From the NCBI GenBank assembly GCA_021826655.1, contig JAKAZC010000103.1, positions 1 through 8,674 on the forward strand: 8,674 bases of DNA, written 5' to 3'. Under the pieces are notes generated by a model that saw nothing but the letters and a program-made list of their open reading frames with translations, had not been told where the DNA came from and did not search any database. A program made the position numbers and the translations under genes. Position 1 is the first letter of the stretch, and each line of letters starts with the position of its first letter. Positions 1-6,492 of this stretch are shown in pieces. Origin of the DNA: Actinomycetes bacterium (GTDB lineage: Bacteria; Actinomycetota; Acidimicrobiia; Acidimicrobiales; RAAP-2).

Positions 1-268
1 CGGGTCGCTGACCCCGACGTGACGGAGGCGACAGAACCACGCCTCCCACCTCGTGCTGCTGGACGGACCGGGCGTGGTCGTCACGGGCGACCACGACCGG
101 ACCCGCGCGCTCGAGCAGGTCGTCGCACTCGACATCACCACGGGCGAGGAGTTGGTGCGCGCCGACACCGCCGGACCGCTGCAGTCCACGGTGTTCCCCG
201 CCGTGGGCCACGACGGGACCGTCTACTGGTGCTCGATGTCCTCGGTCAGCCGGGTCCGCTTCGGGTAG
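1..268 (+). CDS. C-terminal fragment of a PQQ-like beta-propeller protein, apparently frameshifted, truncated by window edge
   Basis: From about base 35 to the TAG at 266-268 the frame reads like the last blades of a PQQ/quinoprotein-like beta-propeller: a VVALDITTGEELVRADT segment (the usual 'alDl.TGe..Wr' blade motif) followed by STVFPAVGHDGTVYW ('P.v..dGtvYv') and the end SRVRFG. That frame has a TGA at 20-22. The neighbouring frame from base 1 reads RVADPDVTEAT, also with GC-rich third positions, and would join smoothly if one base were removed around 30-37 (..VTEAT then NHASHLVLLDG..). I therefore read it as one gene with an indel or base-call error. An unshifted alternative would start at the GTG at 53 and give a 71-aa product, which is too small for a propeller. 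No signal peptide is visible because the N-terminus lies outside. Such proteins often act outside the cytoplasm, but the role here is unknown. It converges on coaX. Confidence 0.55.
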
Positions 269-272
269 GCCC

Positions 273-296
273 GGCCGGCGTCAGTCCCCGCCGGCC
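273..296. terminator. GC-rich hairpin between convergent genes, possible bidirectional terminator
   Basis: An 8-bp perfect stem, GGCCGGCG (273-280) paired with CGCCGGCC (289-296), encloses an 8-nt loop. It starts 5 bases after the plus-strand stop at 268 and lies 42 bases beyond the coaX stop at 338. No T-tract follows on either strand, so a canonical intrinsic terminator is not proven; U-less hairpins between convergent genes are common in high-GC Actinobacteria. The whole spacer 269-337 has no other gene. Confidence 0.45.
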
Positions 297-316
297 CACC
301 GGCCCACCGGCCCGCC
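293..316. repeat. Short tandem repeat, three copies of an 8-mer
   Basis: GGCCCACC, GGCCCACC and GGCCCGCC lie head to tail at 293-300, 301-308 and 309-316 in the convergent spacer, overlapping the right arm of the hairpin. Probably replication-slippage sequence in GC-rich DNA; no function is implied. Confidence 0.5.
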
Positions 317-337
317 TCCCGCGCCACGGGTCCGGAC

Positions 338-1162
338 TCATGCCGCCCCCACGTTGCGCTCGAAGATGATCCGGAGCCCGTGGAGGGTCAGCCACGGCTC
401 CACGTACTCGATCTCGTCGGAATAGGGCGAGATCAGCTCCGACAGTCCACCGGTGGCGACCACCGTGCACTCGCCCAGCACGCCGGCGAACCGACGGCAC
501 AGACCGTCCACCTGCCCGGCGAACCCGTAGAGGGCACCCGACTGGATCGACTCGACGGTCGACTTCCCGATGACGCTGCGGGGCTCGACCAGTTCCACCC
601 GACGCAGTGCCGCGGCATGGGCGAACAGGGCGTCGAGGCTGATCGCCACCCCCGGGGTGATCGCACCACCGAGGTACTCGCCGGCACCCGAGATGGCGTC
701 GAACGTGGTGGCGGTCCCGAGGTCGACGACCACGCACGGCCCGCCGAACAGGTCATAGGCCCCGACCGCGTTGGCGATCCGGTCGGCGCCCACCTCCTTC
801 GGGTTGTCGTAGAGGATCGGCATGCCGCTCTTGACCCCCGGCTCGAGCACGACTGCGGGCACGTCGAACCAGCGACCGGCCATCTGGCGGAGGTTGGCGG
901 TGACGAGCGGCACCGACGAGGTGACCGCGATGCCGGTGATCGTGTCGTCGATGTCCAGGCCGTTGAGGTCGAGGAGCTGGGTGAGGAGCAGGGCGTGCTC
1001 GTCCGCCGTCCGGACGTCGACGGTGGACAGCCGCCAGTGGTGGGCGAGCCCGACCGGCTCGGTCCCGTCCCGGGGGACCGACTCGTCGACGGGCGCTGTC
1101 GGATCGTCGGCGAAGAGTCCGACGACGGTCTCGGTGTTCCCCACGTCGATGGCGAGCAGCAT
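338..1162 (-). CDS. coaX: Type III pantothenate kinase
   Basis: Phosphorylates pantothenate to 4'-phosphopantothenate with ATP, the first committed step of CoA synthesis, in the cytosol. The 274-aa product (family about 255-270) has the ASKHA-fold motifs in order: DVGNTETVVGLF at residues 6-17 (phosphate-1 loop, D6), GADRIANAVGAY at 125-136 with the catalytic Asp expected at D127, VVDLGTATTFD at 145-155 (phosphate-2), GGAITPG at 165-171 and ATGGLSELI at 236-244. The ATG at 1162 is supported by an AAAGGA Shine-Dalgarno 5 nt upstream and by the motif beginning at residue 4. It is the last gene of the cluster, 48 nt after nadC and convergent with the propeller fragment. In Mycobacterium the same kinase follows panC-panD; here nadB-nadC occupy that position. 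Type III kinases generally resist CoA feedback, unlike type I (family knowledge). Confidence 0.97.
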   Translation of the reverse strand: MLLAIDVGNTETVVGLFADDPTAPVDESVPRDGTEPVGLAHHWRLSTVDVRTADEHALLLTQLLDLNGLDIDDTITGIAVTSSVPLVTANLRQMAGRWFDVPAVVLEPGVKSGMPILYDNPKEVGADRIANAVGAYDLFGGPCVVVDLGTATTFDAISGAGEYLGGAITPGVAISLDALFAHAAALRRVELVEPRSVIGKSTVESIQSGALYGFAGQVDGLCRRFAGVLGECTVVATGGLSELISPYSDEIEYVEPWLTLHGLRIIFERNVGAA

Positions 1163-1167
1163 GGTGT

Positions 1168-1173
1168 TCCTTT
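1168..1173 (-). promoter_or_regulatory. Shine-Dalgarno of coaX
   Basis: Minus strand reads TCGAAAGGAACACC then ATG: AAAGGA with a 5-nt spacer. It fixes the coaX start and is one of the clearer ribosome sites in the window, matching a gene that is not overlapped by its neighbour. Confidence 0.75.
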
Positions 1174-1182
1174 CGAGAGCGG

Positions 1183-1198
1183 CCGGCCGGGTGGCCGG
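1183..1198 (-). other. GC hairpin in the nadC-coaX spacer
   Basis: CCGGCC (1183-1188) pairs with GGCCGG (1193-1198) around a 4-nt loop, between the nadC stop and the coaX Shine-Dalgarno. It could be an RNA-processing or partial-termination structure that sets coaX expression relative to nadC. GC-rich sequence produces such stems by chance, so this is weak. Confidence 0.3.
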
Positions 1199-1210
1199 AG
1201 GTGCTGCGGA

Positions 1211-2095
1211 TCAGTCCCGGAGGTCGAAGCCCAGGTCGAGCACCGGCGCCGAATGGGTGAGGGCGCCGGCCGACAGCAAGTCGGCGCCGGCGGCGGCCAA
1301 CGCGGGCGCCGTGGCCAGGCTGACCCCGCCGGACACCTCCACCAGGGCCCGCGAGCCCGAGTCCCGCACCAGGGCGACGGCCTCCGCCACCTGGTCGGGG
1401 CCCATGTTGTCGAGCATGACCACCGTCGCGTGGGCGTCGACCGCCTCGCGCACCTGGTCCAGCCGGTCGCACTCGACCTCGATCATCCGCCCGGGCCACA
1501 AGGTCCGGGCCCGGACCACCGCGTCGGCGATGGAGGCGCCACCCAGGTGGTTGTCCTTTACCAGGACCGCCTCGGACAGACTGCCGCGGTGGTTGACGCC
1601 ACCGCCCGCACGCACCGCGGCCTTCTCCAGCGCCCGCAGGCCGGGCGTGGTCTTGCGGGTGTCGAGGACACGGGTCGCCGGATTTGCCTCCCGTACCGCG
1701 TCGACGAAGGCGCGCGTGCAGGTCGCCACCCCCGACAGGTGGCCGAGGAAGTTGAGCGCCGTCCGCTCGGCGGTGAGGATCGAGCGAAGCGGACCCTCCA
1801 CCGTGGCCACCACCGTGCCCGGTCCGACCGCCGAACCGTCGGCGAGCAGCCAGGTGACGGCGAGTCCGGGGTCGACCTGGGCCAATGCCTCCACCGCGCA
1901 GGCCCGTCCGGCCACCACGCCGGTGGCCCGGCTCACCACGTCCACCACCGCCAGCCGACCGGCGGGCACCAGACCCGCCGTCAGGTCACCGAGCGGGAGC
2001 ACGTCCTCGGCGATCGCCCGGGCGACGGCGTCCACCACCGCGGCCCGGGGTGGGTCGAGGTTCGGCTCCCAGCCGTGCCCGTCGGACGCGGTCAC
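1211..2095 (-). CDS. nadC: Nicotinate-nucleotide pyrophosphorylase (quinolinate phosphoribosyltransferase)
   Basis: Converts quinolinate and PRPP to nicotinate mononucleotide with loss of CO2 and PPi, the entry to NAD from the de novo branch; cytosolic. The 294-aa product is of normal family length. Visible motifs: EDVLPLGDLT at residues 30-39, ERTALNFLGHLSG at 110-122, LDTRKTTPGLR at 144-154, a GGGVNHR stretch at 164-170 leading to VKDNH at 179-183, EVEC at 206-209, MLDNMG at 227-232, VSGGVSL at 254-260 and SAGALTHSAP at 275-284. These carry the Arg/Lys/His residues that bind quinolinate and the phosphates of PRPP. The start is the GTG at 2095, which overlaps the nadB stop as GTGA and has GGAGG 8 nt upstream. 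An upstream ATG at 2206 would add 37 Arg/Pro-rich residues that are a shadow of nadB and is rejected. Confidence 0.97.
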   Translation of the reverse strand: MTASDGHGWEPNLDPPRAAVVDAVARAIAEDVLPLGDLTAGLVPAGRLAVVDVVSRATGVVAGRACAVEALAQVDPGLAVTWLLADGSAVGPGTVVATVEGPLRSILTAERTALNFLGHLSGVATCTRAFVDAVREANPATRVLDTRKTTPGLRALEKAAVRAGGGVNHRGSLSEAVLVKDNHLGGASIADAVVRARTLWPGRMIEVECDRLDQVREAVDAHATVVMLDNMGPDQVAEAVALVRDSGSRALVEVSGGVSLATAPALAAAGADLLSAGALTHSAPVLDLGFDLRD

Positions 2096-3816
2096 ACCGG
2101 CCCTCCGCCCGCTCCGACCCCACCTGCCGAAGGGGTGGCCGGCGGGGGCCAGGTGCGGACGAGGACCGCACCGGGCCCGTCGCCGTGGACGATACGACAG
2201 CGCCACGCGTCCGACGTCCGGGGGAAGTCACTTCGGGCGTGTGCGCCACGGGTCTCCGTGCGAAGGGTCGCCGACTCGAGCACACGGCGCGCCGCCGTCA
2301 CCAGGTTCGCCAATTCGCCGTGGGCACGGTCGACGGGCACGGCGGACCCGATGGCGGCGGCCACCGTGGCCACGGTGCGCCCGGCCCGCGCCAGTGAGTC
2401 GGCGCTGCGCACGACCCCGGCGCCGTCGGTCATGGCATGTTGCAGGCGGTCCCGGGTCTTGGCCACGTCCGGCCACGACGCAGCGCCGTCGTCGGGTGGT
2501 GCCGATGCGGCATCCGTGCGGTGGGTCGACCCCGGGGGGACCGGTTCGACGCGACCTTCGAGGACGGGGGCCAGCACTCCGGTCGGTGTCGGCCCGTCGG
2601 CTCCCCCGAGGATCGTCTCCGCCAGCCGGGCCCCGAACACCATGCCCTCGAGCAGCGAGTTCGAGGCGAGCCGGTTGGCCCCGTGGACGCCCGTGCAGGC
2701 CACCTCGCCGGCCGCCCACAGCCCGGGAAGCGCAGTCGCCCCCCACAGGTCGGTGAGGACGCCGCCCGAGAGGTAGTGGGCGGCCGGGGCGATCGGGAGC
2801 CAGTCGGTCGACGGGTCCAGGCCGATGGCCGACAGCGAGGCACGGATCGTGGGGAAGCGAGCGTCGAACGAATCGAGTGCGGTGGCGTCGAGCCACAGAT
2901 TCTCGACTCCCTGGTCGTGCATGCGCTCGGCCATGGCCCGGCTGACGACGTCGCGAGGGGCGAGCTCGTCCACGAATCGGTCGCCGCGAGCGTCGCGCAG
3001 GAGGGCACCGTGTCCCCGCAGCGCCTCCGACAGCAGCGGCCGGGGCATGGCCGGGTGGTGGAGTGCGGTCGGGTGGAACTGCATGAACTCGACGTCGGCC
3101 ACGGCCACGCCGGAGCGCACGGCCATGGCCAGACCGTCCCCCGTCGCCTCCGCCGGGTTGGTGGTCACCGCGAACACCTGGCCGGCACCACCGGTGGCGA
3201 GCACGGTGTGGGTGGCGCGCACCTCCACCGACCGCCCGTCGGTGCTGAGTGCCAGGACGCCGCGGCACCGGCCGCCCTCGACCAGCAAGTCGAGGGCGAA
3301 CCACTCTTCGAGGACGGCGGCGGCCGAGGCCCGCGTGGCGTCCACCAGGGCCCGCTCCACCTCGGCGCCCGTGGCGGCACCGCCGGCGTGGACCACCCTC
3401 GCCATCGAGTGACCGCCCTCACGTGCGAGCGCCAGGGCGCCACCTGGTTGGCGGTCGAACACCGCGCCCATGGCGATGAGCTCGTGCACCCGGCTCGGTC
3501 CCTCGTCGACCAGGACCCGGACAGCCCCGGGTTCGCACAGGCCCGCGCCCGCGGCCAGGGTGTCGGCGAGGTGGAGGTCGGTCGAGTCCTCGTCACCACC
3601 GAGCACGGCGGCCACCCCACCCTGGGCCCACCGGGTGGCCGACTGGGACAGCTCCGCCTTGGTGAGGATGCCGACCCGCAGCCCGTCGGACCCGCCGGCC
3701 CCACCGACCGGGGGTGCCATCGGCGCCGCCAGCCGGACGGCGGCGGACAGTCCCGCCACCCCGCTGCCCAGTACCAGGACGTCGAGGGGCCCCGGGTCCG
3801 ACGGCGCGGGACTCAT
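2092..3816 (-). CDS. nadB: L-aspartate oxidase
   Basis: FAD enzyme that oxidises L-aspartate to iminoaspartate, which NadA condenses with dihydroxyacetone phosphate to quinolinate. 574 aa. In order: FAD-binding GSGVAGLSAA at residues 17-26, the WAQGGVAA loop at 63-70, REGGHS at 132-137, VLATGGAGQ at 205-213, MQFHPT at 245-250, the SEALRGHG stretch at 263-270, PRDVVSRAM at 287-295, HYLSGGV at 347-353 and NRLASNSLLEGMVFG at 381-395. H248, R288, H347 and R382 match the active-site residues described for E. coli NadB (His244, Arg290, His351, Arg386). A Gly/Pro-rich insert (about 31-45) separates the first Rossmann helix from the next strand. The ATG at 3816 overlaps the panC stop as ATGA and has no strong Shine-Dalgarno, so coupled translation is likely. 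The C-terminus ends in a Pro/Gly-rich tail. nadA is not in the window. Confidence 0.97.
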   Translation of the reverse strand: MSPAPSDPGPLDVLVLGSGVAGLSAAVRLAAPMAPPVGGAGGSDGLRVGILTKAELSQSATRWAQGGVAAVLGGDEDSTDLHLADTLAAGAGLCEPGAVRVLVDEGPSRVHELIAMGAVFDRQPGGALALAREGGHSMARVVHAGGAATGAEVERALVDATRASAAAVLEEWFALDLLVEGGRCRGVLALSTDGRSVEVRATHTVLATGGAGQVFAVTTNPAEATGDGLAMAVRSGVAVADVEFMQFHPTALHHPAMPRPLLSEALRGHGALLRDARGDRFVDELAPRDVVSRAMAERMHDQGVENLWLDATALDSFDARFPTIRASLSAIGLDPSTDWLPIAPAAHYLSGGVLTDLWGATALPGLWAAGEVACTGVHGANRLASNSLLEGMVFGARLAETILGGADGPTPTGVLAPVLEGRVEPVPPGSTHRTDAASAPPDDGAASWPDVAKTRDRLQHAMTDGAGVVRSADSLARAGRTVATVAAAIGSAVPVDRAHGELANLVTAARRVLESATLRTETRGAHARSDFPRTSDAWRCRIVHGDGPGAVLVRTWPPPATPSAGGVGAGGGPV

Positions 3817-4727
3817 CGGGCACGGTGGGGATCGAGGTTGTCGATGAGCCGGACCGAGCCGACCGTGGCGGCGACGAGCAGGCGGAGCGACCGCTCGGCC
3901 GACAGGTCGGACGCCGGCTCCAGGTCGTCGGCGTCGACCAGTACGGCGTAGTCGAGCGCGACGAGCGGCTCGGACGCGGTCGTCTCCGCCATCGCCCGCT
4001 CGACGTCGCCCCGCGCACCGCCCGACGCAAGTGCGGCCGCCCCGGCGAGCAGGGCCCGGTGGAGCACCGGGGCGGCAGCGCGCCCGTCGCCGTCCAGGCG
4101 TGTGTTCCGACTGGACAGCGCCAGCCCGTCGGGCTCGCGGACCGTGGCGCATCCGACGACCGTGACCGGCAGGGACAGGTCGGCCGCGACCCGTCGGACG
4201 ACGGCCAGCTGCTGGAAGTCCTTCTCGCCGAAGTAGGTCCGGCACCGCCCCGCGGCGGACAGGAGCTTGACCACCACGGTGGCCACGCCGTCGAAGTGAC
4301 CCGGACGCGACTTCCCTTCCCACCGTCCGGCCGGGCCGTGGACCGACACGGTCGTGCCCCCCGCTTCGGGCCAACCCGGGTACATCTCGTCGACCGACGG
4401 GACGAACACCACCGAGGCCCCGGCCGAGGCCGCCACCCCGAGGTCGGCGGCCGGGGTGCGGGGATAGAGCTCGAGGTCGACTGGCTCGGCGAACTGGGTC
4501 GGATTCACGAAGATGGTGACGGCCACGACATCGCACTCGGCGGAGGCCCGGGTGATCAGGGCGGCGTGACCGCGGTGGAGGGCGCCCATGGTGAGCACGA
4601 CGCCCACCGTGCGCCCCGACCGGCGCTCGTCGTCGAGCCGGGCCGTGAATGCGGCCAGGGTGTCGAGCACGGTGACGTCGGGGTCCCCGGTGGGCGCGGT
4701 CCGACGATCCTCCGTGGTCGAGGTCAC
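3813..4727 (-). CDS. panC: Pantothenate synthetase (pantoate--beta-alanine ligase)
   Basis: Joins pantoate and beta-alanine with ATP through a pantoyl-adenylate to give pantothenate. 304 aa, slightly longer than the usual 280-300 because of about 20 extra N-terminal residues. Nucleotidyltransferase motifs: TMGALHRGH at residues 46-54 (H51, H54), FVNPTQF at 73-79 (N75, Q78), RPGHFDGVATVV at 141-152, YFGEKDFQQL at 165-174 (K169, D170, Q172) and LSSRNTRL at 204-211 (S205, S206, R207). These correspond to the ATP and pantoate contacts known from M. tuberculosis PanC. One oddity is that the normally conserved PTMG is LTMG (L45). The chosen start is the GTG at 4727, overlapping the upstream stop as GTGA, with AGGTGG just before it. 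The reading frame is open further upstream, but that part is a shadow of the DUF2520 gene. panD, which often follows panC in Actinobacteria, is absent. Confidence 0.97.
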   Translation of the reverse strand: MTSTTEDRRTAPTGDPDVTVLDTLAAFTARLDDERRSGRTVGVVLTMGALHRGHAALITRASAECDVVAVTIFVNPTQFAEPVDLELYPRTPAADLGVAASAGASVVFVPSVDEMYPGWPEAGGTTVSVHGPAGRWEGKSRPGHFDGVATVVVKLLSAAGRCRTYFGEKDFQQLAVVRRVAADLSLPVTVVGCATVREPDGLALSSRNTRLDGDGRAAAPVLHRALLAGAAALASGGARGDVERAMAETTASEPLVALDYAVLVDADDLEPASDLSAERSLRLLVAATVGSVRLIDNLDPHRAR

Positions 4728-5542
4728 GCCACCTGCTCGGCGGCCACGCTCGGGACGTCGGTCGACCCGGGACCACCTGTCCCCGGCGTCCGGGCCGGGT
4801 CGACGTCCTCCGCGGTGTCGAGGGAGAGCCGTCGGGCCAGGGCGACCATGGCGTCGTAGCCGGCGAGCTCGGTCCGGTGCGCCGGCATGGACGCGATCGC
4901 GGTGCGGTGCCGCTCCACGGTCTCCCAGTCGCCCCGCACCGCCGGTCCGGTCAGGGCCCGTCGGGGTCCGAGCGCGAGCGCGTCCTCGGCGGCGGCGCGC
5001 ATCAGCCCGGCGAAGGCGTCGAGGGAGAGTCCGGCCGTGGCCGCGACGCGCTGGACCTGACCCATGAGCGCCACCAGGTGGTTGGCGGCGATCGCCGCGG
5101 CCGCGTGGTAGGCGGCGCGGTCGGCGTCGCCCACCTCGACCACGTTGCCGCCCAGGTCCTCGGCCATCGCCCGGGCGGATCCGTCGCCGGCCACGGCGAA
5201 GGTGGTGCCGGAGCGCAGGCGCACGGCGCCGATCGCGGGGTTGGGCAGGGGCACCAACGGGTGGAGCGAGCCGCGCCGGACGTGCCCGGCCAGCACATCG
5301 AGTCCGAGGGACCCGGACAGGTGGACCACTGCCGTCGACCCGACCGGACGGACCGCGGCGGCCACGTCGGCCACCACGTCGTCGGGCGTGGCGATGACCA
5401 GGAGGTCGACACCGTGCGCGGCGTCGGCCGGCGACCGCTCGCGTCCCCACGCGCCCAGCGACCGATAGCCCCCGACGGCGTCGAGCGCTGCCATCAACGA
5501 CCGGCCGGCACGGCCCGGCCCGAGTACACGGAATGTGGTCAC
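4724..5542 (-). CDS. Rossmann-like / DUF2520 domain protein (putative NAD(P)-dependent oxidoreductase)
   Basis: 272 aa. The N-terminal half is a dinucleotide-binding Rossmann fold: FRVLGPGRAGRSL at residues 4-16 (GxGxxG), VDLLVIATPDDVVADVA at 45-61 and VVHLSGSLGLDVL at 72-84, then SLHPL at 92-96. The C-terminal half matches the helical DUF2520 domain, with conserved-looking YHAAAAIAANHLVAL at 145-159 and ALTGPAVRGDWETVERH at 196-212. This architecture resembles F420-dependent NADP reductases and ketopantoate reductase (PanE). The family is typically encoded directly before panC in Actinobacteria, so a role in pantoate supply is plausible but unproven. The last 25 or so residues are low-complexity. 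It starts with GTG at 5542, preceded by AAAGGGG 4 nt upstream, after a 66-nt gap from folK, and overlaps panC by GTGA. It is cytosolic by absence of any signal or membrane segment. Confidence 0.93.
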   Translation of the reverse strand: MTTFRVLGPGRAGRSLMAALDAVGGYRSLGAWGRERSPADAAHGVDLLVIATPDDVVADVAAAVRPVGSTAVVHLSGSLGLDVLAGHVRRGSLHPLVPLPNPAIGAVRLRSGTTFAVAGDGSARAMAEDLGGNVVEVGDADRAAYHAAAAIAANHLVALMGQVQRVAATAGLSLDAFAGLMRAAAEDALALGPRRALTGPAVRGDWETVERHRTAIASMPAHRTELAGYDAMVALARRLSLDTAEDVDPARTPGTGGPGSTDVPSVAAEQVA

Positions 5543-5546
5543 GAGA

Positions 5547-5553
5547 CCCCTTT
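5547..5553 (-). promoter_or_regulatory. Shine-Dalgarno of the DUF2520 gene
   Basis: Minus strand reads TCGAAAGGGGTCTC then GTG: AAAGGGG with a 4-nt spacer. It supports the GTG at 5542 as the start and shares the octamer TCGAAAGG with the coaX leader. Confidence 0.65.
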
Positions 5554-5608
5554 CGACGTTCCAGCCCCGTTGGGTGCCGGTCGCATCAGGAAATCCAGGA
5601 ACTGCTGC

Positions 5609-6109
5609 CTAGACCATACCCACGACCCGCACCACGCCGCCAGCGCGCCCGAGGTCGTCGAGCCCGACCAGGTCCGGCGCCAGCTCGGCCAGCGGAGCGA
5701 GCACGAAGCGGCGCTCGCGCCACCTGGGATGGGGCACGGTCAGTTCCGGGTCGTCCAGCGTGATCCCGTCCATCCAGATCACGTCTGCGTCGAGGGAGCG
5801 TGGGCCCCAGTGGACCGTGCGCACCCGACCGGCGGCGGCCTCCAGCCGGTGGCACTGCTCGAGGAGCCGGTAGGGGTCGGCGGGGGTCGGCGTCGCCAGC
5901 TCGACCACCAGGTTGAGGAATCCCCCCTGGTCGGCCGGGCCGCCCACGGGCTCGGTCTCGTACACCTGGGATACGGCCGTGACGGCCGGATCGCTCCCCG
6001 CCCGGAGCTGATCCACCGCCCGACGGAGGTGACCCCAGCGGTCGCCGAGATTCGACCCCAGCGAGAGGAACGCCCGTACGGTCGGGATCCCCGACGACGG
6101 TGCGGTCAC
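5609..6109 (-). CDS. folK: 2-amino-4-hydroxy-6-hydroxymethyldihydropteridine pyrophosphokinase (HPPK)
   Basis: Transfers pyrophosphate from ATP to 6-hydroxymethyl-7,8-dihydropterin, giving the substrate of FolP. 166 aa, normal for the family. Motifs: FLSLGSNLGDR at residues 14-24, YETEPVGGPADQGGFLN at 50-66, HWGPRSLDADVIW at 100-112 with D107 and D109 as the expected magnesium ligands (Asp95/Asp97 in E. coli), and VPHPRWRERRFVLAPLAEL at 125-143. The start is the GTG at 6109, overlapping the folB stop as GTGA; no strong Shine-Dalgarno precedes it, consistent with coupling. It ends with TAG, unlike the TGA of the other operon genes, and is followed by a 66-nt gap. In many Actinobacteria a DUF3180 membrane-protein gene comes next; it is missing here. 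Confidence 0.97.
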   Translation of the reverse strand: MTAPSSGIPTVRAFLSLGSNLGDRWGHLRRAVDQLRAGSDPAVTAVSQVYETEPVGGPADQGGFLNLVVELATPTPADPYRLLEQCHRLEAAAGRVRTVHWGPRSLDADVIWMDGITLDDPELTVPHPRWRERRFVLAPLAELAPDLVGLDDLGRAGGVVRVVGMV

Positions 6110-6492
6110 CGGTGGCGGACCACCCGAACGCCGACGGTCTCGATGTCCACGGCCAGCGGCGGCCGCAGCTTACGGAGGGCCACGGTGACCCCGGTGATGC
6201 GGCGGTCCACGTCGAGGACGGCATCGGCCACGTGCCAGGCCAGGGCCTCGAGGAGCGAGTAGGAGCGGTCGCCCGACACCGTGGCGGCCACCACGTCGGC
6301 GACCGCGCCGTAGTCGACCGTGTCGGCCAGGGCGTCCGACACCCCGGCCGGCCGCAGGTCCACGTCCAGGTCGAGATCGACCTCGAAGGGCTGGGCACGC
6401 TCCTGCTCCTCGAGCAGTACGCCATGGGTGCCGACGCAGCGCAGCCCGCGCAGTTCGATGCGGTCGTTCGGGGCGCCGTCCCCCACCGTCAC
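6106..6492 (-). CDS. folB: Dihydroneopterin aldolase
   Basis: Cleaves 7,8-dihydroneopterin to 6-hydroxymethyl-dihydropterin and glycolaldehyde. 128 aa, typical size; the family forms octamers. It begins DRIELRGLRCVGTHGVLLEE at residues 10-29, followed by QPFEVDLDLDVDL (34-46). It continues with TVDYGAVADVV (58-68, Y61), LLEALAWHVADAVL (80-93, E83) and the end segment VALRKLRPPLAVDIE (104-118), where K108 is the expected catalytic lysine. The usual KP after that strand is KL here. The start is the GTG at 6492, in a GTGA overlap with the upstream stop; this leaves only 9 residues before the conserved D10-R11. A frame extension to 6648 would add 52 Pro/Arg-rich residues shadowing the upstream gene, so I reject it. 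It overlaps folK by 4 nt. Confidence 0.96.
   Translation of the reverse strand: MTVGDGAPNDRIELRGLRCVGTHGVLLEEQERAQPFEVDLDLDVDLRPAGVSDALADTVDYGAVADVVAATVSGDRSYSLLEALAWHVADAVLDVDRRITGVTVALRKLRPPLAVDIETVGVRVVRHR

Noticed and set aside
380..2776. A 798-codon open frame on the plus strand antisense to coaX, nadC and nadB
   Set aside because: The translation is Arg/Gly/His-rich with no family motif, and the minus strand holds three clear enzymes here. Long antisense frames are expected in DNA with this GC third-position bias.
2092..4776. NadB as an 894-aa fusion with a 320-residue N-terminal extension
   Set aside because: The extra part is an Arg/Pro-rich out-of-frame reading of panC. The ATG at 3816 in the ATGA overlap gives a normal NadB beginning just before the FAD motif.
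3813..5450. PanC as a 545-aa fusion
   Set aside because: The upstream 241 codons are a shadow of the DUF2520 gene; PanC of normal length starts at the GTG at 4727.
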